Shown here in pieces: positions 7,302 through 13,104 of a DNA stretch of 15,172 nt (positions are counted from its first letter, which is position 1; the number at the start of each line of letters is the position of its first letter). This stretch comes from RGIG5057 sp964642045. GTDB lineage: Bacteria > Bacillota > Clostridia > TANB77 > CAG-465. The stretch is taken from the NCBI GenBank assembly GCA_964642045.1, contig CAZXLZ010000029.1, positions 1 through 15,172 of the forward strand, given 5' to 3'. A model generated the notes under the pieces. That model saw only the letters and a program-made list of their open reading frames with translations, made no database searches and was not told where the DNA came from. A program made the translations under genes and the position numbers.

Positions 7302-8174
7302 ATGTTTACGTTGGTAAGAGTTCCTAAAGATTGGGCAAACAAAGGTCTTTATCACACGCGGCAAAATGGTGATCTGGTTCAGGAACTTTATATAAGAGAT
7401 GCTGATCTTGTCTATGAAGTGACAGAACATAATAATTGTTTTGGGCAGAAGTGGGCATTCTTTATTATTGAATGTAAAGAGTTGGATAATATAAGATGCG
7501 GGGAAGCATCTTATACTATAGCTGATTATCGGACAGACGATAAAATTTATTATGATGCTGTTTATATTAGTGAGATGTGCGAAGAATTTCTTAAGCAGAA
7601 AAAGCCATTACCTAGCAAACTCGAAAATTTACTTTCTGATTGTTTGCCAAGAGTGTTTGAGGGAGTAATTCAGTGGGACTCAAATGGATATGATAGTGCG
7701 GCAATATGGAGCTATTACGAATGGATACTTAAACATATAGGAAAGAAAGCTAGTGATTTTGCTGAGCAATCCAAAATTGACAAGTTCTTTAAAGAAATGT
7801 GTTATATTCACGATATTTGGCAGCTTTCTAAAATGCTTTCTAGTGAAGCTTTTTTGGTTAGCTCTGAGATATTAGAAAACGTTGAGAAAAGTAAAAAAGA
7901 AGTGGAAGAAACTATTAAAATTGTCAAAGAGTTAATTTCAAAAAAGAGTTATAAAGATATAACATACACTGCTGGCAGGATGCCTATTGTAACTTTTGAT
8001 GTTAAAAATACTCCTTGTGGTAATATTAGTATTCGTATAAATCTCGAGAATGGTTTTAGTGTTAGAATGGCAATGGATTACAATTGTGGTTGTACATTAT
8101 GCTGTCATAATATAAGCAAAGAATGTGAAGAATTTGAAGATAAATTTAGACAGGAGCTATGTCACTGTAACTAA
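7302..8174 (+). CDS. unknown 290-residue protein, paralogue 1
   Basis: A 290-residue protein of no family I recognise. The start at 7302 is set by AGAGGAGG at 7287-7294 and by the identical start in the paralogue; an ATG upstream at 7116 would have to read through the promoter and the N run and is rejected. There is no signal peptide or membrane span. Residues 1-100 are mixed and aromatic-rich (FGQKWAFFIIEC at 47-58). Residues about 100-225 look helical, with a charged, coiled-coil-like stretch around EILENVEKSKKEVEETIKI. The last 70 residues look strand-rich and carry a Cys cluster (CGCTLCC) and a Cys-ending tail. It differs from its paralogue mainly in the last quarter. Promoter, operator-like repeat and terminator make a self-contained unit. 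Confidence 0.8.
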   Translation: MFTLVRVPKDWANKGLYHTRQNGDLVQELYIRDADLVYEVTEHNNCFGQKWAFFIIECKELDNIRCGEASYTIADYRTDDKIYYDAVYISEMCEEFLKQKKPLPSKLENLLSDCLPRVFEGVIQWDSNGYDSAAIWSYYEWILKHIGKKASDFAEQSKIDKFFKEMCYIHDIWQLSKMLSSEAFLVSSEILENVEKSKKEVEETIKIVKELISKKSYKDITYTAGRMPIVTFDVKNTPCGNISIRINLENGFSVRMAMDYNCGCTLCCHNISKECEEFEDKFRQELCHCN

Positions 8175-8212
8175 TATCTGTAACATATCATTAAAAGCTA
8201 ATAATCTATAAC

Positions 8213-8255
8213 AAAAAATAACTTACTTCCTATATAGGTTAGTAAGTTATTTTTT
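8213..8255 (+). terminator. strong intrinsic terminator after paralogue 1
   Basis: A perfect 15-bp stem AAAAAATAACTTACT/AGTAAGTTATTTTTT (8213-8227 and 8241-8255) caps an inner self-complementary CCTATATAGG (8229-8238). The 3' arm ends in a T run to 8256. It is conserved in unit 2 at 9600-9642. Confidence 0.85.
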
Positions 8256-8319
8256 TGGAACCATAATAGATTTTGTGTGTGACATAAAAATATGCTATAG
8301 CCTGCTTGCAAGTTAAGAG

Positions 8320-8403
8320 TCAGCATTTATTTTTATAGGATGTTACAGCGACTTTGCCTTTTTCATAATATACAAATACTTTCAGATATTTTTCTTTTTT
8401 CAT
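8320..8403 (-). pseudogene. truncated copy of the 104-residue gene
   Basis: On the minus strand from ATG at 8401-8403, the first 21 codons read MKKEKYLKVFVYYEKGKVAVT, matching the N-terminus of the intact gene at 6983 with four changes. Homology stops at 8341; six unrelated codons (SYKNKC) and a stop follow at 8320. The duplication therefore captured only the 5' end of this gene. Its promoter survives in weaker form at 8461-8489. Confidence 0.8.
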
Positions 8404-8460
8404 ATCTTTATTACTTTCTGCTTAATCATGCACTTGTAATATTGAATATTAACCTATTAT

Positions 8461-8489
8461 ATCATACAATAATCTACATAAATATACAA
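8461..8489 (-). promoter_or_regulatory. degenerate promoter of the truncated gene copy
   Basis: Minus strand: TTGTAT (8484-8489), 17-base spacer, TATGAT (8461-8466). Both hexamers are one base further from consensus than the counterpart at 7041-7069, as expected after its gene was lost, but it may still fire. Confidence 0.5.
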
Positions 8490-8559
8490 GAGGCTTTATA
8501 AAAAAATAATACTGAATTAGCTAACCTCCATAATGAATTTCCAAAAAATCATATTATAT

Positions 8560-8588
8560 TTGATTTTTGCTAGTGATTATGTTAAAAT
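8560..8588 (+). promoter_or_regulatory. promoter of paralogue 2
   Basis: TTGATT (8560-8565), 17-base spacer, TAAAAT (8583-8588) with TGT before the -10. Hexamers and spacing are identical to unit 1. Confidence 0.7.
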
Positions 8589-8597
8589 ATCACTAGC
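8569..8597. promoter_or_regulatory. operator-like perfect inverted repeat, copy 2
   Basis: GCTAGTGAT (8569-8577) and ATCACTAGC (8589-8597) form a perfect 9-bp dyad with an 11-base centre that contains the -10. The centre differs from unit 1 (TATGTTAAAAT against TGTGTTAAAAT) while the inner seven arm bases are kept, which favours a protein site. Confidence 0.6.
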
Positions 8598-8645
8598 TTA
8601 TTTACTAAGTATATACTAAATAATTATTTTAGAGGAGGAATAGCG

Positions 8646-9506
8646 ATGTTTACGTTGTTAAGAGTTCCTAAAGCTTGGGCAAACAAAGGTCTTTATCACA
8701 CACGGCAAAATGGTGATTTTGTTCAGGAACTTTTTAGAAGAGATGCGGATCTTGTCTATGAAGTGACAGAACATAATAATTGTTTTTGGCAGAAGTGGGC
8801 ATTCTTTATTATTGAATGTGAAAATTTTGATAATATAAGGTGCGGGGAAGCTTCTCAAACTATAACTGATTATCGTGATGACGATGAAATCCATTACGAT
8901 GCAGTTTATGTTAGTGAGATGTGCGAAGTACTTCTTAAGCAAGAAAAGCCATTACCCAGTAAACTCGAAAATTTACTGTCTGATTATTTGCCGAGATTTT
9001 TTTCGAGAGTAATCCAGTGGGAATCCAAAGGATATGATAGTGCAGCAACATGGAGATATTACGAATGGATACTTAAACATATAGGTAAAAAAGCTAATGA
9101 TTTTGCTCAGCAATCTACAATTGACAATTTCTTTAAAGAAATGTGCGATATTCACGATGTTTGGCAAATATCCAGAATGCTTCCTAGTGAAGCTCTTTTG
9201 GTTAGTCCTGAGATATTAGAAAACGTTGAGAAAAGTAAAAAAGAAGTGGAAGAAACCATTGAAATTGCCAAAGAGTTGATTTCAAAAAAGAGCCGTGAAG
9301 ATATAAAATACACTGTTGGTGGTATACCTATGGTATCTTGCTATGCCAAAAATACACCTTGTGGTGATATTGGTGTTCATATCAATCTCGAATATGAATT
9401 TTTTGTTAAAATGGTAATGGGGAATAATAGAAGTTATACATCATGCCGTCTTGACATAAGCAAAGAATGTAAAGAATTTGAAAAGAACTTTAGACGGAAG
9501 CACTGA
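8646..9506 (+). CDS. unknown 286-residue protein, paralogue 2
   Basis: A 286-residue paralogue of the preceding gene. By hand count about four of five residues are the same over the first 215 or so, and clearly fewer (about six in ten) over the last 70. AGAGGAGG at 8631-8638 precedes the ATG. Kept blocks include GLYHTRQNGD, DADLVYEVTEHNN, KWAFFIIEC, EKPLPSKLENLLSD and VEKSKKEVEETI. The Cys cluster of paralogue 1 (CGCTLCC) is lost here (RSYTSCR), and the protein ends at ...RRKH without the Cys-containing tail, because an indel moved the stop codon. No catalytic motif stands out and no family is recognised. It has its own promoter, dyad and terminator. Confidence 0.8.
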   Translation: MFTLLRVPKAWANKGLYHTRQNGDFVQELFRRDADLVYEVTEHNNCFWQKWAFFIIECENFDNIRCGEASQTITDYRDDDEIHYDAVYVSEMCEVLLKQEKPLPSKLENLLSDYLPRFFSRVIQWESKGYDSAATWRYYEWILKHIGKKANDFAQQSTIDNFFKEMCDIHDVWQISRMLPSEALLVSPEILENVEKSKKEVEETIEIAKELISKKSREDIKYTVGGIPMVSCYAKNTPCGDIGVHINLEYEFFVKMVMGNNRSYTSCRLDISKECKEFEKNFRRKH

Positions 9507-9599
9507 TTATTTTCTCAAATAAAAGTATATGCCAGCATTGGGCTATGTTACTGTGAACGAAGATCTTTAACATAACATTAAAAACTAATAATCTATAAG

Positions 9600-9642
9600 A
9601 AAAAATAACTTACTGCCTATATAGGTTAGTAAGTTATTTTTT
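9600..9642 (+). terminator. strong intrinsic terminator after paralogue 2
   Basis: The same 15-bp stem as in unit 1 (9600-9614 with 9628-9642), with CCTATATAGG inside the loop and a T run at the end. Between the gene's stop and this hairpin, 9507-9599 holds sequence homologous to the end of paralogue 1 but now untranslated. From 9712 to 9745 nothing is seen. Confidence 0.85.
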
Positions 9643-9745
9643 ATGGAACGATAATAGATTTTGTGTGTCACATAAAAATATGTTGTAGCCTGCTTGAAAG
9701 TTAAGAATCAGAATTGAAAAAGAATGTTGTATATTCATTGTTTTA

Positions 9746-9766
9746 ATAAAGACCATTAGACTTTAT
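9746..9766 (-). terminator. possible weak terminator of the 74-residue gene
   Basis: ATAAAG (9746-9751) and CTTTAT (9761-9766) can form a 6-bp stem about 45 bases past the stop. On the minus strand it is followed by TAAAACAA, a poor T tract, so the call is tentative. Confidence 0.25.
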
Positions 9767-9808
9767 GAGTATCTATCACTTCTTTTTTAGCAGAAAGTTT
9801 TATCCGTT

Positions 9809-10033
9809 TTAGTACTTAATAACTTTAAAACCTTCCATTCGTAAATAACTAATGAAAGATTTTATATTCTTTTTAGTTCCTTTTAAATAGAGTTTATACT
9901 TATCTTTAAAAAAACCTAAATCTTCATCACAAATTTTACACTCAATATTAAATTTCCTGTAATTCGAAATATAATCCCATGACGGCCAGGTAAGTTTTGA
10001 ATCTTTTCCTATAGCTTTTACATACTTTTCCAT
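9809..10033 (-). CDS. unknown 74-residue protein
   Basis: A 74-residue basic protein without a recognised family. The N-terminal part has WPSWDYISNYRKF (16-28) and a CKIC pair at 32-35. The C-terminal part (YLKGTKKNIKSFISYLRMEGFKVIKY) reads as strand-helix-strand, like half of an ACT- or ferredoxin-type fold. A consensus AGGAGG ribosome site (minus strand, about 10040-10045) and a near-perfect promoter at 10119-10147 argue strongly that it is expressed. No neighbour suggests its task. Confidence 0.7.
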   Translation of the reverse strand: MEKYVKAIGKDSKLTWPSWDYISNYRKFNIECKICDEDLGFFKDKYKLYLKGTKKNIKSFISYLRMEGFKVIKY

Positions 10034-10069
10034 AAATAATCCTCCTAAAATAATATTTTAAAAGACTAT

Positions 10070-10097
10070 AATGCTCCAAAATTTAACTAAGAGCACT
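10070..10097 (-). promoter_or_regulatory. hairpin in the 5' leader of the 74-residue gene
   Basis: On the transcript, AGUGCUC and GAGCAUU (10091-10097 and 10070-10076) can form a 7-bp stem with one G-U pair and a 14-base loop. It lies in the roughly 80-base leader between promoter and ribosome site. No known riboswitch or T-box is recognised; it may only stabilise the mRNA. Confidence 0.3.
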
Positions 10098-10118
10098 AAA
10101 AATATTTTAACTTCATAT

Positions 10119-10147
10119 AGTATAGCATAAATTCTAGTTTATGTCAA
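10119..10147 (-). promoter_or_regulatory. near-consensus promoter of the 74-residue gene
   Basis: Minus strand: TTGACA (10142-10147), 17-base spacer, TATACT (10119-10124), with TGC before the -10. One of the strongest-looking promoters in the window. Confidence 0.85.
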
Positions 10148-10385
10148 ATGTATATTACTTGCTTCTTTGAAATATATGAGCTTATAATAATTATGTGCTA
10201 TGGTGACAATGAATAAAAAAGATACTCAATATATAAAAAAATTATACAAATGAAGACGTGGCAGAGAAGCAGTCACGGAACTCTTTATATGCAATGCAAA
10301 ATTAATTTCTTTTTTAATAAGAGAATATTTTAGTTTATCTACGTATATAATAAGGTTATTGCTTTCTTTGAGAAAATAACAAAAT
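10148..10385. other. intergenic, no supported gene
   Basis: No gene is supported. One plus-strand frame from ATG at 10209 is open to 10379 apart from a single TGA at 10251. It has no ribosome site and no recognised similarity, so it is recorded only as possible debris. A somewhat GC-richer patch lies at 10255-10290 with weak CGTG/CACG pairing. Confidence 0.4.
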
Positions 10386-10413
10386 ACCTAGAATCCTTAA
10401 TTAGATTCTAGGT
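10386..10413 (-). terminator. intrinsic terminator of the 198-residue gene
   Basis: A perfect 10-bp stem ACCTAGAATC/GATTCTAGGT with an 8-base loop, about 84 bases past the stop. On the minus strand it is followed by ATTTTGTTATTTTC, a T-rich tail, which sets the direction. Confidence 0.65.
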
Positions 10414-10496
10414 CATATGAATTACTTGGAGCTTCAAAAGTTTTCTAAGTACCACTAAATACATTTATAACATATTTTAATATTTCTTACTACTTG

Positions 10497-11093
10497 TTAT
10501 GAAACTTTTTCTGCATATATTCTTTTAACTTTTTCTATTCTATTTTCTCTTTCTTTTTTTGTAGCAAATGAGCTTATATATATGTCTGATTTGACACATG
10601 TAGGAATACTTAATTTTATACAAACATTTCGTTTGGCAAAAGTAGTGAAAACAATATTGGCAGACAATTTTTTTGAGTAACCCGTAAGAAGTACTTTTGT
10701 AAGTCCATTAGGAATAAAATCAAAAGAAACATTAGCTTCTACATTTTCGCCATTTATAATATCCGCAGTTATATCTTCTTTATATTCCCAATTTGTCGCT
10801 ATTAAAGTATTTTCTTTAGTAGCATCAATAAGAAACTGTAGATATAATTGATGTGCTTCTTCAAATGGATAAAAAGTTCCTTTGGCTGTTGTTACTCCTT
10901 TTTTTGTTACTTTTACTACTTGATTGCTACTTGTGCCAAGTTGTTTTTCACTTTTATCTAAATAACCAATTACAAATAATTCATCATTCGTGTTTATAGG
11001 TTTCCCAGATAAAATATTTACAAAAGCCATCTTTTCATCAGACCGAGCAACCCACCAATCAGTAATTGTGGACTTTTTTGTTAAAAGATACAT
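10497..11093 (-). CDS. unknown 198-residue protein
   Basis: A 198-residue protein of unrecognised family. An upstream in-frame ATG at 11177 would add 28 residues, but it lies inside the promoter spacer (11156-11184) and has no ribosome site. The ATG at 11093 has AAGGAGA (minus strand, about 11103-11109), so I start there. The protein begins MYLLTKKSTITDWWVARSDE, is predicted soluble and strand-rich through about residue 165 (many alternating V/T/I stretches), and ends with a basic helix (KKERENRIEKVKRIYAEK). A segment AKGTFYPFEEAHQLYLQFL near residues 70-90 may be a surface helix. No signal peptide or catalytic motif is seen. It is divergent from the aldehyde dehydrogenase gene and monocistronic. 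Confidence 0.7.
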   Translation of the reverse strand: MYLLTKKSTITDWWVARSDEKMAFVNILSGKPINTNDELFVIGYLDKSEKQLGTSSNQVVKVTKKGVTTAKGTFYPFEEAHQLYLQFLIDATKENTLIATNWEYKEDITADIINGENVEANVSFDFIPNGLTKVLLTGYSKKLSANIVFTTFAKRNVCIKLSIPTCVKSDIYISSFATKKERENRIEKVKRIYAEKVS

Positions 11094-11155
11094 ATATTTT
11101 TCTCTCCTTAAAATAATTATTTCTTTAAAATAGGGTACCAAAATTTTACATAATA

Positions 11156-11184
11156 ATTTTAGCATTTTACCTTTCACTTTGCAA
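11156..11184 (-). promoter_or_regulatory. promoter of the 198-residue gene
   Basis: Minus strand: TTGCAA (11179-11184), 17-base spacer, TAAAAT (11156-11161) with TGC before the -10. It leaves a leader of about 55 bases to the start at 11093 and excludes the upstream ATG at 11177. Confidence 0.7.
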
Positions 11185-11220
11185 GTTTTTTAATAAAAAA
11201 GTACAAAAGTAATTAAAAAA

Positions 11221-11249
11221 ATGACATTCTTGTTATATTATAGTATAAT
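11221..11249 (+). promoter_or_regulatory. promoter of the aldehyde dehydrogenase gene
   Basis: ATGACA (11221-11226), 17-base spacer, TATAAT (11244-11249). The -35 differs from consensus at one base. It is back to back with the promoter at 11156-11184, so the 36-base space between the two -35 elements could be shared by regulators. Confidence 0.65.
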
Positions 11250-11292
11250 AACTATGATATTTGAACTTATATCTAATGAAGGGAGATTTTAT

Positions 11293-12767
11293 ATGGAAAT
11301 TAAATCAAAAGGAAATTTTATAAATGGTAAATGGATTTTGAGTAATAGTAATCTTTTTAGTTCATACTCACCTGTAAATGAAGAATTATTATGGAACGGT
11401 TATATTTCTACACAAGAGGATGTGAAATATGCTGTAGAAAGTGCTAAACATGCTTTTGAATTATGGTCTCAATTAGAGATTGAAAAAAGAATAAATTATA
11501 TAAAGAAATATATCAACATAGTTGAAGCAAATAAAGAAATTTTAGCAGAATGTATTTCAAATGAAGTTGGAAAACCTTATTGGGAATCTTTAACAGAAGT
11601 AAATTCAATAATTGGAAAATTAGAGCCTTGTATTGAAGCGTATAATTTGAGAAATAAAACTATTATTAGACAGCAAAATGATGGTTCAAAGAGTGTAACA
11701 AGATTTAAACCTCATGGAGCTGTTGGTATTATAGGGCCTTATAACTTTCCTGCACATATGCCTAATGGTCATATTATGGCTGCTTTAATTGCTGGAAATA
11801 CCGTTGTTTTAAAACCAAGTGAGAAAGTACCTTTAGTTAGTGAAAAAGTTATGGAATTTTGGGAGGAAGCAGGATTACCTAATGGAGTTATAAATATGGT
11901 ACAAGGCGATAAAACAACAAGCGAGTACTTGTGCTTAAATGATGATGTAAAGGGGATATTCTTTACTGGAAGTAAGAAAGCAGGTCATAATATTGAAGAA
12001 TTATGCTTACACAAAAAAATATGTGTCCTAGAAATGGGGGGAATAGTCCTTACATTGTATGGGATACCAATAATATAGATAGTGCCGTTGTTACAGTTAT
12101 TCAATCTTCTTTCATAACATCTGGTCAAAGATGTTCAACTGCAAGAAGATTAATATTACCTAAAAATAAATTTGGAGATGTTTTCATAAATAGATTGGTT
12201 GAAATAAGTAAGAAAATAAAAGTTGGTAAACCAAAAGATGAACCTCAAGTATTTATGGGTGCTTTGAAATCAAAGGAATTAGTAGATAATATTATAAATA
12301 AACAAGAACAGCTAGTAAATAAAGGTGGAAATATTCTATTAGAGAGTACAAGACTACAAGAGTTAGGTAGTGCATTTATTACACCAGGAATAATTGATGT
12401 TACAAATATAAAAGAAAAAATCGACGAAGAAATAATAGGACCATTTTTACAAGTAACCAGAGTAAAAACATTTGAAGAAGCAATTGAAAAAGCAAATGAT
12501 TCTTGTTATGGTTTAGCAGCAGGAATTATTACGGAAGATGAGAATTTGTATAAATTGTTTGAAAATAAAATTCAAGCGGGGATTATTAGTTGGAATAAAC
12601 AATTAACTGGAGCAAGTAAATTTGCACCATTTGGTGGAATTAAAGATAGTGGAAATTATAGACCTAGTGGATTTTTAGCAACAGACTATTGTGTTTATTC
12701 TACTGCTGCAACTGAGATTGCGAAAGTTCAAGATATAACAAAATTACCTAATGGAATTATTTTATAA
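11293..12767 (+). pseudogene. astD: AstD-like succinylglutamate-semialdehyde dehydrogenase, frameshifted
   Basis: An NAD(P)-dependent aldehyde dehydrogenase closest to AstD, which oxidises N-succinylglutamate semialdehyde in the arginine succinyltransferase pathway. The start at 11293 has GGGAG at 11281-11285. Family blocks in order are HGAVGIIGPYNFPAHMPNGH, LKPSEKVP, FTGSKKAG, LEMGG (catalytic Glu codon 12031-12033), SGQRCSTARR (nucleophile Cys codon 12132-12134) and NKQLTGASKFAPFGGI. The two halves lie in different frames: after ATGGGGGGA (12034-12042) one base is missing, the first frame stops at 12078, and the second continues the family sequence NSPYIVWDTNN. Restoring one base gives about 492 residues, the normal AstD length. 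The break falls between the catalytic Glu and Cys, so as written the product is inactive. It may be a real mutation or a sequencing error at the G run. The identity as AstD rather than a related aldehyde dehydrogenase is likely but not certain. Confidence 0.88.
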
Positions 12768-13046
12768 TTCTATTTAAAATGTATTGTAATTCCTATATAA
12801 GAATTTATGAGTGGGTATAAATTCAGTTTCGGCTAGACACAACTTTTACTCCCATATTAGATAAATATAAAAAGAGGATAAAATCATTTTTATAATTTTT
12901 TCTCTTTAAGGTGTTATAATTTTGAGCAGTTACGAAATAGGTATTCAAAAAAATAGTATACTTTTTTAGATTCGTATATAATTCAATTTATTGTCCTTAC
13001 TTTAACATAAATTTCTTACTTTATAAATACTTTTTGCTCAAAAAAT
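12768..13046. other. intergenic, no gene; weak hairpins only
   Basis: No supported gene. TGGG..TAAA and TTTA..CCCA (about 12811-12820 and 12846-12855) can pair around an internal loop. AAAGAG (12871-12876) can pair with CTCTTT (12902-12907) after an A/T-rich stretch. Either could end the aldehyde dehydrogenase transcript, but neither is convincing. Confidence 0.4.
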
Positions 13047-13093
13047 AAATTAATAGGAACTAAATGAAATAATCACTTAGTTCCTATTAATTT
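13047..13093. terminator. strong bidirectional terminator
   Basis: A perfect 17-bp stem (13047-13063 with 13077-13093; core TAATAGGAACTAA/TTAGTTCCTATTA) and a 13-base loop. On the minus strand a T-rich ATTTTTTGAG follows, right after the radical SAM stop at 13105. On the plus strand it can also stop read-through from the dehydrogenase gene. Confidence 0.85.
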
Positions 13094-13104
13094 TAAGTAT
13101 CAAA

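Larger units (their letters stand above)
6921..8323. repeat. tandem duplication, unit 1 (contains assembly gap)
   Basis: First unit of a direct tandem duplication. It begins inside the 104-residue gene (TGTTACAGC at 6921) and runs through the divergent promoters, the 290-residue gene and its terminator to ...AGTCAG at 8323. Unit 2 starts 18 bases later. Order, orientation and non-coding sequence are shared with unit 2, so this is a duplication of a whole segment and not two independently acquired genes. Confidence 0.9.
8341..9711. repeat. tandem duplication, unit 2
   Basis: Second unit, colinear with unit 1 from TGTTACAGC (8341) to AATCAG (9711), after which the sequences part. Two clear indels separate the units: 24 extra bases at 8511-8534 here, flanked by the short direct repeat ATAAT, and about 43 extra bases near 9498-9540 at the gene's 3' end. 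Scattered substitutions throughout show that the duplication is not recent. Confidence 0.9.

Noticed and set aside
8658..9167. Two minus-strand frames opposite paralogue 2
   Set aside because: Shadows of the paralogue coding sequence; the equivalents are not open in paralogue 1.
8213..9642. CRISPR array suggested by repeated hairpins
   Set aside because: The two palindromes are gene terminators about 1.4 kb apart, not regularly spaced short repeats.
6921..9711. Insertion sequence or composite transposon as the cause of the duplication
   Set aside because: No transposase, no terminal inverted repeats at the borders and no target-site duplication; a simple segmental tandem duplication fits better.
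10209..10379. Stop-interrupted frame in the intergenic region
   Set aside because: No ribosome site, no recognised similarity, and one internal TGA; chance is sufficient in AT-rich DNA of this length.
11094..11177. 28-residue N-terminal extension of the 198-residue protein
   Set aside because: The ATG at 11177 lies inside the spacer of the gene's own promoter and has no ribosome site.
11221..11292. 24-residue N-terminal extension of the AstD-like protein
   Set aside because: It coincides with the promoter (ATGACA is the -35 element); family homology begins at 11293.
12003..12033. Separate gene starting at 12003
   Set aside because: The ATG at 12003 is out of frame with the family; the second half is the continuation of the frameshifted dehydrogenase.
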